Shown here: one piece after another, positions 8,407-16,641 of the stretch
Position numbering within the stretch: position 1 is the stretch's first letter
Layout: each line of letters starts with the position of its first letter
Origin: Lachnospiraceae bacterium
GTDB lineage: Bacteria > Bacillota > Clostridia > Lachnospirales > Lachnospiraceae
Length of the DNA: 46,939 nucleotides
Assembly (NCBI GenBank): GCA_017467845.1
Contig: JAFUKH010000097.1
Coordinates: forward strand, 1 to 46,939
Direction of reading: 5' to 3'
Made by a program: the position numbers and the translations under genes
Notes under the pieces: model-generated
The model's input: the letters and a program-made list of their open reading frames with translations, nothing else
What the model was told of the DNA's origin: nothing
The model's database searches: none

Positions 8407-10070
8407 AAAAATTATTATCGTTTCTGTTAACATTTGTTTTAACGTTTGGAGTGCTTACGGGCTGTGGCGGCACAGATGACGCTTCCAATACACAGGCAGT
8501 AACAGAAGGAACTACAGAAGTAGCAGGAGAGGATGTTGTATATCGTACTCTGGATGAAATCAAGGAGAGCGGAACCGTTAAGATTGGTGTCTTCAGTGAC
8601 AAGAATCCGTTTGGTTACGTAGATGAAAACGGTGAGTATCAGGGATATGATGTATACTTTGGTAATCGTATCGCTCAGGATCTTGGTGTAGCAGTAGAGT
8701 ATGTTTCTACAGATGCCGCAAACCGTGTGGAATATCTTAAGAGTGGTAAGGTAGATATTATCCTTGCAAACTTCACAGTGACCGCAGAGAGAGCAGAGTC
8801 CGTTGATTTTGCACTTCCATATATGAAGGTGGCACTTGGTGTTGTTTCTCCGGATGCAGCACTTATCACATCACCGGAGCAGTTAAACGGCAAGAAACTC
8901 ATTGTTACCAAGGGTACCACTGCCGAAACATTTTTCACAGAGAACTATCCGGAAGTTGAGCTTGTAAAGTTTGACCAGTATACAGAAGCATACAATGCTT
9001 TATTAGATGGTCGTGGAGATGCATTCTCTACAGATAATACCGAAGTATTAGCCTGGGCTTTATTAAATGAAGGCTTCAGCGTTGGTATTGAGTCCATCGG
9101 AAACTTAGATACCATTGCACCGGCAGTATCTAAGGGAAATGAGACCTTGTTAAATTGGATTAATGATGAAATCGTTGCGTTAGCAGAGGAACAGTTCTTC
9201 CATGCTGATTACAAGGCAACCTTGGAGCCGGTATATGGCTCAGCAGTTGATATTGACAGCTTAGTAGTAGAGGGCGGCGTTATCGAAGAGGCAGCTTCTG
9301 ATGAAGCAGTAGCTAATGATGCAGCACCGGCAGAGGTCAAGGGAACCATCACTGTAGCAGCAAGTGCAACCCCTCATGCAGAGATTTTAGAGCAGGCAAA
9401 GGCTCTTCTTGCACTGGAAGGTTGGGAGCTTGAAGTAACCGTATTTGATGATTATGTTCAGCCTAACTTAGTAGTAGAAGGCGGCGACCTTGATGCCAAT
9501 TATTTCCAGCATATTCCTTACCTTAATAACTTCAATGCAGAGCAGGGTACTCATCTTGTAAATGCAGGTGGTATCCACTATGAGCCATTTGGAATTTATC
9601 CGGGTACCAAGAGCTCCCTGGATGAGCTGGCTGAGGGCGATACCATTGCAGTTCCTAATGATACTACAAATGAGGCAAGAGCTTTACTTTTATTACAGGC
9701 CAATGGTGTAATCACCTTAAAGGAAGGTGCAGGTCTTGAAGCAACTATTAATGATATTGCAGAAAATCCTAAGAACATTGAGATTTTGGAGCTTGAGGCT
9801 GCGCAGGTAGCCAGAGTAAAGGATGAGGTTGCTTTTGTTGTATTAAATGGTAATTATGCACTTCAGGCAGGCTTCTCTGTAGCACAGGATTCTATCGCGT
9901 ATGAGACAGCAGATTCTGAAGCAGCTCAGACATATGTAAATGTAATCGCAGTTAAGGAAGGAAATGAGAACAGCGAAGCAATTCAGGCGTTAGTAAATGT
10001 ATTAAAGTCTGATGAGATTACACAGTACATCAACGACACCTATGATGGAGCAGTAATTCCATTCAAATAA
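8403..10070 (+). CDS. Fused double substrate-binding lipoprotein: SBP family 3 plus NlpA/MetQ
   Basis: A 555-residue lipoprotein holding two complete binding proteins of unrelated families. A signal peptide ends in lipobox LTGC (Cys21). Residues about 45-290 are a polar-amino-acid family 3 domain (TVKIGVFSDKNPFGYV, SGKVDIILANFTVTAERAESVDFALPY). An acidic, Ala-rich linker spans about 290-313. Residues 314-555 are an NlpA/MetQ methionine-binding domain (GTITVAASATPHAEIL, DDYVQPNLVVEGGDLDANYFQH, YVNVIAVKEGNE). The NlpA part has no lipobox of its own, so one lipid anchor serves both. It lies between a GlnQ-type transporter and MetNI, and neither has another binding protein nearby, so one polypeptide may feed two transporters. 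The frame is open throughout with uniform codon use. Confidence 0.93.
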   Translation: MKKLLSFLLTFVLTFGVLTGCGGTDDASNTQAVTEGTTEVAGEDVVYRTLDEIKESGTVKIGVFSDKNPFGYVDENGEYQGYDVYFGNRIAQDLGVAVEYVSTDAANRVEYLKSGKVDIILANFTVTAERAESVDFALPYMKVALGVVSPDAALITSPEQLNGKKLIVTKGTTAETFFTENYPEVELVKFDQYTEAYNALLDGRGDAFSTDNTEVLAWALLNEGFSVGIESIGNLDTIAPAVSKGNETLLNWINDEIVALAEEQFFHADYKATLEPVYGSAVDIDSLVVEGGVIEEAASDEAVANDAAPAEVKGTITVAASATPHAEILEQAKALLALEGWELEVTVFDDYVQPNLVVEGGDLDANYFQHIPYLNNFNAEQGTHLVNAGGIHYEPFGIYPGTKSSLDELAEGDTIAVPNDTTNEARALLLLQANGVITLKEGAGLEATINDIAENPKNIEILELEAAQVARVKDEVAFVVLNGNYALQAGFSVAQDSIAYETADSEAAQTYVNVIAVKEGNENSEAIQALVNVLKSDEITQYINDTYDGAVIPFK

Positions 10071-10095
10071 ATACAGGTTGTAAAAGAAAGATATC

Positions 10096-10141
10096 AGAGA
10101 TTGTCATATGGGAGAACACTTATGTGACAATCTCTTTTTTT
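10096..10141 (+). terminator. Rho-independent terminator between the fused binding protein and metN
   Basis: Eleven-base arms (10096-10106 and 10125-10135) are followed by seven T. No promoter is evident between it and metN, so metNI probably depends on read-through or a promoter I cannot see. Confidence 0.88.
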
Positions 10142-10178
10142 GAAGAAGTGTTCAGTATCAGCTAAGGAGGAGAGAAGC

Positions 10179-11189
10179 ATGGAACCAATTATTCGCGTGG
10201 AGAATATCAGTAAGACTTTTCAGGCAAATAATGGACAGGTGGAGGCCGTTAAAAATATCAGCTTTTCTATTGAAAAAGGCGATATTTTTGGAATCATCGG
10301 ACTATCCGGCGCCGGAAAAAGTACGCTGGTGCGATGTTTAAATTTACTTGAGAAACCAAATGAAGGAAATATCTATATTGACGGAAAGAATCTGATGGAG
10401 CTTTCGAATAGGGAGCTGCGCAGGGAACGTCAGGATATTGGTATGATTTTTCAGCATTTTAATCTATTAATGCAGAGAAATGTGCTTGACAATATCTGTT
10501 TCCCATTAGAGATAGCGGGAGTTAGCAGAAGAGAAGCAAGGAAGCGTGCACTGGAGCTTCTGGAGATTGTTGGTCTCAGTGAAAAGGCAAAGGCTTATCC
10601 GGCACAGCTCTCGGGAGGACAGAAGCAGCGTGTGGCAATTGCCAGGGTCCTGGCGAATAATCCGAAAATCCTGCTTTGCGATGAGGCAACCAGTGCTTTG
10701 GATCCGCAGACCACCAAGTCCATACTGAAGCTTCTGAAGGAAATCAATCAAAAATATGACATCACCATCGTTGTTATTACACATGAGATGGCGGTGATTC
10801 AGGAAATCTGTTCCAAGGTGGCAGTGCTGGATCATGGAAGTCTGGTGGAGACAGGGACCGTGGAAGAGCTTTTCAGGGCACCAAAGACGGAAGAAGCAAA
10901 GAAGCTGATTCTCAACGAGTTTGCCCATATCAAGGAGATGAAAAGCGAGCGCATGATCCGTGTAACATTCAGCGGAAAGTCAGCATTTGAGCCGCTGATT
11001 GGGAACGTGATACTGGAATATAAGACCCCTTTGAATATCCTTTATGCAAATACGAAGACAATTAATGGAAATGCAGAAGGGGAGATGATTCTCCAGCTTC
11101 CGGAAACGAAGGAAATCGCGGAGAGCATGATTGCATATTTTAAGGAGAAGGAACTTGGTGTTGAGGAGGTGGATGATTATGTTCGATGA
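10179..11189 (+). CDS. metN: Methionine ABC transporter ATP-binding protein MetN
   Basis: A 336-residue ATPase with Walker A GLSGAGKST, Q-loop FQHFNLL, signature LSGGQKQRVAIARV, Walker B ILLCDEATSALD and VITHEM. The extra C-terminal region (about 260-336, starting RMIRVTFSGKSAFEP) is the NIL regulatory domain that binds methionine and inhibits transport in characterised MetN proteins. The ATG at 10179 is chosen because AAGGAGGAG lies just upstream; a TTG start 39 bases earlier lies inside the terminator. It overlaps metI by 11 bases. Its binding protein is presumably the NlpA half of the preceding fusion. Confidence 0.95.
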   Translation: MEPIIRVENISKTFQANNGQVEAVKNISFSIEKGDIFGIIGLSGAGKSTLVRCLNLLEKPNEGNIYIDGKNLMELSNRELRRERQDIGMIFQHFNLLMQRNVLDNICFPLEIAGVSRREARKRALELLEIVGLSEKAKAYPAQLSGGQKQRVAIARVLANNPKILLCDEATSALDPQTTKSILKLLKEINQKYDITIVVITHEMAVIQEICSKVAVLDHGSLVETGTVEELFRAPKTEEAKKLILNEFAHIKEMKSERMIRVTFSGKSAFEPLIGNVILEYKTPLNILYANTKTINGNAEGEMILQLPETKEIAESMIAYFKEKELGVEEVDDYVR

Positions 11190-11841
11190 AACAATAATAA
11201 ATATGCTGATTGAAGGAACCTGGGCGACCCTCTATATGACATTGGTATCTACCTTGTTTGGTTATATTGTAGGTCTTCCATTGGGAATCGTCCTTACGAT
11301 TACGGATAAGGAAGGCATAAAACCTAATGCTGTTGTTTACAAGATACTTGATTTTATTGTTAATCTGACAAGAAGCATCCCTTTCTTAATCTTACTTATC
11401 TTAGTGATGCCTCTGACGAAGCTTATTGTGGGAAAAAGCTATGGCTCTACAGCAACTATTGTGCCTTTGACCATAGCAGCAGCGCCATTTATCGGACGTA
11501 TGGTGGAGTCATCCTTAAAGGAAGTGGACAAGGGTGTCATTGAAGCTGCCCAAAGTATGGGAGCAGGTACCTTTTCTGTTATCCGGAAAGTGCTCCTGGC
11601 AGAGGCACGGACTTCCCTTCTGGTTGGCGTGACGATTGCAGTGGGAACCATTCTGGGTTATTCTGCAATGGCAGGTGCCGTCGGCGGTGGCGGACTTGGT
11701 GATATCGCCATTCGTTACGGATATCATCGCTATGAAACCGACATAATGATTGTTACAATTGTTATTTTAGTAGTATTGGTCCAGATTCTGCAGGGACTTG
11801 GTATGATGCTGTCTAAGAAGCTGGACCGCAGACATACATAA
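11179..11841 (+). CDS. metI: Methionine ABC transporter permease MetI
   Basis: A 220-residue permease that forms the homodimeric methionine channel. It has the family hallmark segments (TLYMTLVSTLFGYIVGLPLG, SIPFLILLILVMPLT) and the EAA loop (SSLKEVDKGVIEAAQSMG). The ATG at 11179 follows TTGAGGAGG and lies inside the end of metN, implying translational coupling. The length is normal. Confidence 0.95.
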   Translation: MFDETIINMLIEGTWATLYMTLVSTLFGYIVGLPLGIVLTITDKEGIKPNAVVYKILDFIVNLTRSIPFLILLILVMPLTKLIVGKSYGSTATIVPLTIAAAPFIGRMVESSLKEVDKGVIEAAQSMGAGTFSVIRKVLLAEARTSLLVGVTIAVGTILGYSAMAGAVGGGGLGDIAIRYGYHRYETDIMIVTIVILVVLVQILQGLGMMLSKKLDRRHT

Positions 11842-11849
11842 TCATAAGC

Positions 11850-11870
11850 GTTATAGCTTATTCCTATAAC
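11850..11870 (+). promoter_or_regulatory. Putative LysR box, site 3 (perfect palindrome)
   Basis: GTTATAG-N7-CTATAAC has perfect seven-base arms, the best example of this motif in the window. It ends 20 bases before the -35 candidate at 11891. Confidence 0.68.
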
Positions 11871-11890
11871 ACTCTAAAGGATATAGATAT

Positions 11891-11919
11891 TATACAAAAG
11901 GAATGAATCATGTTATCTT
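11891..11919 (+). promoter_or_regulatory. Candidate promoter of the trans-sulfuration operon
   Basis: TATACA-N17-TATCTT with an extended TG before the -10. The hexamers are weak, consistent with activation from the upstream box. I see no Rrf2-type operator here, unlike the other promoters of the island. Confidence 0.5.
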
Positions 11920-11985
11920 TATATCATAGTTTTCCGATATGGTTTATTTGAAAAATGACTGTGGATTGCGAAGGAGGAATATAAC

Positions 11986-13137
11986 ATGGAGTTAAGCATA
12001 GAAACACGATGTCAGCATCTGGCTGATGATAATAGTAAAAAGAACCATTATGGTTCCATCAGTTTTCCCATTTACCAGACTGCAACATTTGCTCATCCGG
12101 CAGTAGGAGAAAGCACCGGTTATGATTACAGTCGCTTGCAGAATCCTACAAGAGAGCATCTGGAAAAGGTAGTGGCATCTTTGGAAAAAGGAATTGACGC
12201 ACTTGGATTTTCCAGTGGAATGGCGGCTATAGCATCGCTTATGGAGATTTTCCGCCCGGGCGACCATTTGATTGTAGATGCGGATCTCTATGGCGGAAGT
12301 ATTCGTCTTTTCAACAATATCAGTGAAAAGAATGGGGTTGAATTTACCAGTGTAGATTGCCATAAGGAGGATGTGGAGGCGTTCATTACGGATAAGACCA
12401 AAGCAGTATTTATCGAAACACCTACTAATCCGATGATGAATGTAACAGATATTGCTGAGTTGGCAAAGGTTACCAAAAAGCACAATATTCTGTTGATTGT
12501 GGATAATACCTTCTTATCACCTTATTTTCAGAATCCTCTGGAGCTTGGAGCAGATGTTGTAGTACATAGCGGAACAAAGTTCCTGGGTGGACACAACGAT
12601 ACTATTGCGGGCTTCCTTGTGACGAATGACGAGGCAATAAGTGAGAAGCTTCGCTTTATTATAAAGACTACGGGAGCTGGGCTTGCACCCTTTGACAGTT
12701 GGTTGATTTTAAGAGGAATTAAGACCCTTGCGGTACGTATGGAGAGGGCACAGGAAAATGCAATCAAGCTGGCACATTGGCTGGAAGAACAGGAGCTTGT
12801 GAAAAAAGTAATTTATCCGGGCCTTCCTTCCCATCCCGGCCACGAGATTATGAAAAAACAGAGCCGAGGCTTTGGAGCAATGCTTACATTTGAGGTGACT
12901 TCAAAAGAAGTCGCGTTAAGCATCCTTAAAAACGTAAAAGTGGTTTCGTTTGCGGAGAGTCTTGGCGGAACGGAAACATTGATTACCTATCCGACCACTC
13001 AGACTCATGCGGATGTTCCAAAGGATATTCAGCTCAAAAACGGCATAACGGATTGTGTCCTGCGTATGTCTGTAGGAATTGAACATATTGATGACATTAT
13101 TGCAGATTTAGAGAACGCATTTTCAAACGCAAAGTAA
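11986..13137 (+). CDS. Trans-sulfuration PLP enzyme (cystathionine gamma-synthase/lyase family)
   Basis: A 383-residue Cys/Met-metabolism PLP enzyme. The PLP lysine is Lys198 in HSGTKFLGGHND; other family segments are YDYSRLQNPTREHLE, FSSGMAA and the VDNTFLSPYFQNPLELGAD block. Family members make or break cystathionine or condense sulfide with acylated homoserine, and sequence alone does not settle which. GGAGG precedes the ATG, and patB follows after 13 bases. Together the pair could convert homocysteine and cysteine through cystathionine, or release sulfide from cysteine. It has its own LysR-boxed promoter. Confidence 0.93.
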   Translation: MELSIETRCQHLADDNSKKNHYGSISFPIYQTATFAHPAVGESTGYDYSRLQNPTREHLEKVVASLEKGIDALGFSSGMAAIASLMEIFRPGDHLIVDADLYGGSIRLFNNISEKNGVEFTSVDCHKEDVEAFITDKTKAVFIETPTNPMMNVTDIAELAKVTKKHNILLIVDNTFLSPYFQNPLELGADVVVHSGTKFLGGHNDTIAGFLVTNDEAISEKLRFIIKTTGAGLAPFDSWLILRGIKTLAVRMERAQENAIKLAHWLEEQELVKKVIYPGLPSHPGHEIMKKQSRGFGAMLTFEVTSKEVALSILKNVKVVSFAESLGGTETLITYPTTQTHADVPKDIQLKNGITDCVLRMSVGIEHIDDIIADLENAFSNAK

Positions 13138-13150
13138 GGAGGAAATCAAC

Positions 13151-14332
13151 ATGCCGGAAAGAAATCTTGATTTTGATACAGTGATAGATCGGAAAAATAC
13201 AAACTGCTTAAAATATGATTTTGCCGTCAGACGGGGAAAGCCGGCAGATGTTCTTCCGCTTTGGGTTGCAGATATGGATTTTCGTATTTCGTCCTATATT
13301 CAGGAAGCTCTGGTGAAGCAGGCTACACATGGTATCTATGGGTACAGCGATGCCAAAGAAGAGTATTTTGAAGCAATTAGCAGCTGGATGAAAAAGCATC
13401 ATGACTGGGAAGTAGAAGAAAAATGGCTGGTGAAGACACCGGGAATCGTTTTTGCACTGGCTATGGCGGTTAAGGCCTATACAGAAAAAGGGGATGCGGT
13501 TTTGATTTCCCAGCCGGTTTATTATCCGTTTACCGAAGTGATTAAGGATAATGAAAGAAGGGTAGTGGACAGTACGCTGGTTTTAGGTGAAGATGGGAAG
13601 TATCGTATTGACTTTGAGGATTTTGAAGAGAAAATCATTCGAGAAAATGTGAAATTATTCTTCCTGTGTAATCCTCACAATCCTGTGGGAAGGGTGTGGA
13701 CCAGAGAAGAACTGATTGCGCTGGGAGATATCTGTAAAAAGCATCAGGTGATTGTGGTAAGTGATGAAATTCATGGGGATCTAATCTTTAATGGAGAGCA
13801 TCAGGTATTCCCTAATGTTAAGGAGGAATTCAAGGAGTTCTCCATTGTTTGTACGGCGCCTAGTAAGACATTTAATATTGCGGGACTGCAGGTTTCGAAT
13901 ATTTTTATCCCTAATAAAGAGCTTCGCGGGAAGTTCAAAAAACAGATTGACGCTGCAGGGTACAGTCAGTTAAATGCAGCCGGTCTTGCAGCATGTGAGG
14001 CAGCATACAAGTATGGCGAAGAATGGTATACAGCAATGATTTCTTATGTGAAGAAGAATATTGCGTATGCGAAAGCTTATTTTGAGCAGAACATTCCACA
14101 AGTGAAGATGTATGAGCCGGAAGGAACTTATCTTGTGTGGGTTGATTTCAGAGGTCTTTCCTTGTCCGGTGCAGAGCTGGAGAATTTGATTATTAATAAA
14201 GCGGGGCTCTGGCTGGACAGCGGAGCTATCTTTGGACCTGCCGGGGAAGGCTTCCAGCGCATTAATGTGGCTTGTCCACGGGCAACGCTTGCAGAAGCTC
14301 TGGAAAGGTTGAAAGCAGCCATACTGCAATAG
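13151..14332 (+). CDS. patB: PatB/MalY-type PLP C-S lyase (cystathionine beta-lyase family)
   Basis: A 393-residue fold-type I aminotransferase-like enzyme of the MalY/PatB group. The PLP lysine is Lys239 in APSKTFNIAGLQ; LPLWVADMDF near the N terminus and the VVSDEIHGDL block are typical. Characterised members cleave cystathionine or cysteine conjugates to a thiol, pyruvate and ammonia. It follows the trans-sulfuration enzyme after 13 bases behind AAGGAGG. Its last codons and stop form part of the LysR-type box for cysK. The symbol is given by family; aminotransferase activity is not excluded. Confidence 0.88.
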   Translation: MPERNLDFDTVIDRKNTNCLKYDFAVRRGKPADVLPLWVADMDFRISSYIQEALVKQATHGIYGYSDAKEEYFEAISSWMKKHHDWEVEEKWLVKTPGIVFALAMAVKAYTEKGDAVLISQPVYYPFTEVIKDNERRVVDSTLVLGEDGKYRIDFEDFEEKIIRENVKLFFLCNPHNPVGRVWTREELIALGDICKKHQVIVVSDEIHGDLIFNGEHQVFPNVKEEFKEFSIVCTAPSKTFNIAGLQVSNIFIPNKELRGKFKKQIDAAGYSQLNAAGLAACEAAYKYGEEWYTAMISYVKKNIAYAKAYFEQNIPQVKMYEPEGTYLVWVDFRGLSLSGAELENLIINKAGLWLDSGAIFGPAGEGFQRINVACPRATLAEALERLKAAILQ

Positions 14333-14346
14333 GAATTACCTATAGC
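14326..14346 (+). promoter_or_regulatory. Putative LysR box, site 4, overlapping the patB stop codon
   Basis: GCAATAG-N7-CTATAGC matches the island's LysR-type box and includes the TAG stop of patB. The gap to the cysK -35 is 31 bases, 11 more than at the other three sites, which keeps nearly the same face of the helix. Confidence 0.5.
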
Positions 14347-14361
14347 AAGTGAAAGTAATAA

Positions 14362-14381
14362 TCAATAGCGTAAGCTATTGA
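14362..14381 (+). promoter_or_regulatory. Palindrome overlapping the cysK -35
   Basis: TCAATAG-N6-CTATTGA is a perfect seven-base inverted repeat that ends inside the -35 hexamer. With a six-base spacer it differs from the N7 boxes; it could be a second, activation-type contact site for the same LysR protein. Confidence 0.45.
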
Positions 14382-14406
14382 CATTGGTCGGAATGACATG
14401 TAAAAT
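14378..14406 (+). promoter_or_regulatory. Sigma-A promoter of cysK
   Basis: TTGACA-N17-TAAAAT: a perfect -35, one mismatch in the -10 and ideal spacing. Palindromes lie upstream and an Rrf2-type operator lies downstream. Confidence 0.85.
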
Positions 14407-14428
14407 CAATAACATAAAACATATTAAT

Positions 14429-14445
14429 CCTATCGAGTTAGTGGG
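14429..14445 (+). promoter_or_regulatory. Putative Rrf2/IscR-type operator, site 4
   Basis: CCTATCGAGTTAGTGGG, 22 bases after the cysK -10 box and upstream of the cysK ribosome site. Confidence 0.6.
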
Positions 14446-14474
14446 GAATTAAAAAGAGTGCGTGGAGGTAGAAT

Positions 14475-15413
14475 ATGAGCCAGATCACAGAAAGTGCATT
14501 AGAATTGATTGGTGGAACACCATTATTGAAACTGAACAGATATGCAAAGAAGGCAGGAGCACAGGATGTGACCATTCTTGCCAAGTTGGAGTATCTGAAT
14601 CCGGCAGGTTCCGTAAAGGACAGAATTGCAAAGGCAATGATTGAAGATGCAGAACAGAAAGGTATCCTTAAAGAAGGTGCAACCATCATTGAGCCCACAT
14701 CAGGCAATACAGGTATTGGTCTTGCAGCAGTTGCTGCGGCAAAGGGATACAGAGCGATTCTCACATTGCCGGAGACAATGAGTGTGGAAAGAAGAAATCT
14801 TTTAAAGGCATATGGTGCTGAATTAGTCCTTACAGAAGGTGCAAAGGGTATGAAGGGTGCCATCGCCAAGGCAGAGGAATTGAAAGAATCCATTCAGGGT
14901 GCTGTTATTCTTGGTCAGTTCGTTAATCCTGCCAATCCTGCAGTACATAAAGTAACTACAGGTCCTGAAATTTGGGAACAGACGGATGGAAAGGTTGATA
15001 TCTTTGTGGCAGGTGTAGGCACCGGCGGAACCATTACCGGTGTAGGAGAATATTTGAAGGAGAAAAATCCTAATGTAAAGGTTGTAGCAGTTGAGCCGGC
15101 AGGAAGTCCTGTCTTATCAACCGGAACACCCGGAGCGCATAAGATTCAGGGTATTGGAGCAGGCTTTGTACCTGACGTATTAAATACAGGTATTTATGAT
15201 GAAATCATCACCATCGAGAATGAAGATGCATTTGCTGAGGGTAGAGCTTTTGCTGTAAGCGAAGGAATCCTTGTAGGAATCTCTTCCGGAGCAGCATTAA
15301 AGGCCGCAGCTATTTTGGCAAGCAGACCTGAGAATAAGGGGAAAACCATCGTGGCTTTACTTCCTGATTCCGGTGACAGATATTTATCTACACCTTTATT
15401 TGGCAATAATTAA
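14475..15413 (+). CDS. cysK: Cysteine synthase A (O-acetylserine sulfhydrylase)
   Basis: A 312-residue PLP enzyme that makes cysteine from O-acetylserine and sulfide. Lys48 in [11 protein letters not shown] is the PLP lysine; [12 protein letters not shown] and the [10 protein letters not shown] phosphate-binding loop are intact. The length matches CysK rather than the longer cystathionine beta-synthases. The ATG follows TGGAGGTAGAAT. It is monocistronic, with its own promoter and a terminator directly after it. Both recurring operator types are present, making it the clearest anchor for a cysteine regulon. Confidence 0.96.
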   Translation: MSQITESALELIGGTPLLKLNRYAKKAGAQDVTILAKLEYLNPAGSVKDRIAKAMIEDAEQKGILKEGATIIEPTSGNTGIGLAAVAAAKGYRAILTLPETMSVERRNLLKAYGAELVLTEGAKGMKGAIAKAEELKESIQGAVILGQFVNPANPAVHKVTTGPEIWEQTDGKVDIFVAGVGTGGTITGVGEYLKEKNPNVKVVAVEPAGSPVLSTGTPGAHKIQGIGAGFVPDVLNTGIYDEIITIENEDAFAEGRAFAVSEGILVGISSGAALKAAAILASRPENKGKTIVALLPDSGDRYLSTPLFGNN

Positions 15414-15424
15414 TATGTGAGGAT

Positions 15425-15467
15425 ACCAGAGGTTTTGTTAAAAAAAGTGGCAAAATCTCTGGTTTTT
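15425..15467 (+). terminator. Rho-independent terminator of cysK
   Basis: A 13-bp stem (15425-15437 with 15451-15463, one G-U pair) runs into a five-T tract. Confidence 0.88.
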
Positions 15468-15498
15468 GTAAGTTAGCTGTATCTGGATGGAGTGAATA

Positions 15499-16626
15499 AT
15501 GGAGATTACAGTACAAGAATTGAAATTACTGGAAAAAGACAGTTATCAGATTATTGATATCCGAAGTGAAAACGAAGTCTCCCATGGTGTCATTCCGGGT
15601 GCTGTTCATTTGTCTGTGGATCATATAGAAAATAATCCGATGATTGATTTTGGAAAGAAGCTGGTTATATGCTGCACCAGAGGGAAATTTAGCGTGGAAG
15701 TAGCAGAGTTTCTTTCGGACAAGGGGTACGATGCAGTCAGCCTAGCCGGTGGATATGTGGCATGGCTGCTGGAGCAGTTTCAGGATAAGAAGGAAGAGGA
15801 AGTCAGCAAGAAGGTTGAAGAGAGCATCCGGAAGAAATTCCGAAAAAATATCTGGTGCCAGTTTACCAAAGCAATCAATCAGTATGAACTGGTGAAGGAA
15901 GGCGACTGCATAGCAGTATGCATATCCGGTGGAAAAGATTCCATGTTGATGGCCAAGTTGTTCCAGGAACTGAAGCTGCATAATAAGTTTCCATTTGATG
16001 TTAAATTTCTGGTGATGGATCCGGGATACAGTCCCGCAAATCGGAAGATTATTGAAGAAAACGCGGAGAAACTGAATATTCCGATTACCATCTATGAATC
16101 AGATATTTTTGATTCTGTTTATCATGTGGAGAAATCTCCCTGTTATTTGTGTGCGAGAATGAGGAGAGGGCATTTGTACAGTTATGCGAAGGAGATGGGC
16201 TGCAATAAAATTGCATTGGGACATCACTATGATGATGTGATTGAGACCATACTTATGGGAATGCTATATGGTGCACAAATTCAGACAATGATGCCAAAGC
16301 TTCACAGTACAAATTTTGAAGGCATGGAGCTGATTCGCCCGTTGTATTTGATTCGTGAAGATGATATTAAAGAATGGCGCGATTACAATGGGCTTCATTT
16401 TATACAGTGCGCCTGTAAATTTACCGATACCTGCACTACATGTAATAATGAGGAAACGCGTTCTAAGCGTGTGGAAATCAAAGAATTGATCAGTCACTTA
16501 AAAGAAACCAATCCTTTTGTGGAAGGGAATATTTTTAAGAGTGTGGAAAATGTCAATTTGGATACGGTGGTTGCGTATAAGCAAAATGGGGAAAAGCACC
16601 ATTTTCTGGATACGTATGATGTATAA
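15499..16626 (+). CDS. Rhodanese-TtcA fusion: sulfurtransferase domain plus PP-loop tRNA thiolase-like domain
   Basis: A 375-residue fusion. Residues 1-95 are a rhodanese-like domain with the active-site loop CCTRGKFS (Cys58/Cys59), able in principle to carry a persulfide. Residues about 110-375 belong to the TtcA/TilS PP-loop ATPases: SGGKDS at 143-148, Cys215-x2-Cys218 (CYLC) and a late cluster Cys304, Cys306, Cys312, Cys315. TtcA proper makes 2-thiocytidine in tRNA using an Fe-S cluster held by three cysteines. Fusion of donor and thiolase would allow direct sulfur handover. It lies between cysK and the IscR-IscS-IscU-MnmA genes, 15 bases before the Rrf2 gene. The exact tRNA or other acceptor is not known. 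Confidence 0.85.
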   Translation: MEITVQELKLLEKDSYQIIDIRSENEVSHGVIPGAVHLSVDHIENNPMIDFGKKLVICCTRGKFSVEVAEFLSDKGYDAVSLAGGYVAWLLEQFQDKKEEEVSKKVEESIRKKFRKNIWCQFTKAINQYELVKEGDCIAVCISGGKDSMLMAKLFQELKLHNKFPFDVKFLVMDPGYSPANRKIIEENAEKLNIPITIYESDIFDSVYHVEKSPCYLCARMRRGHLYSYAKEMGCNKIALGHHYDDVIETILMGMLYGAQIQTMMPKLHSTNFEGMELIRPLYLIREDDIKEWRDYNGLHFIQCACKFTDTCTTCNNEETRSKRVEIKELISHLKETNPFVEGNIFKSVENVNLDTVVAYKQNGEKHHFLDTYDV

Positions 16627-16641
16627 CGAAAGGGGGAGCGT

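Noticed and set aside
8403-10070. The double binding protein as an assembly or frameshift artefact
   Set aside because: The frame is continuous, the linker is Ala/Glu-rich as expected for a natural linker, and there is no remnant signal peptide or ribosome site before the second domain.
10071-10178. A SAM riboswitch or T-box in front of metN
   Set aside because: The space holds only a simple terminator hairpin and a ribosome site; there is no room or sequence for either leader.
11920-11985. An Rrf2-type operator downstream of the trans-sulfuration promoter
   Set aside because: No sequence here matches the 17-nt consensus in both halves.
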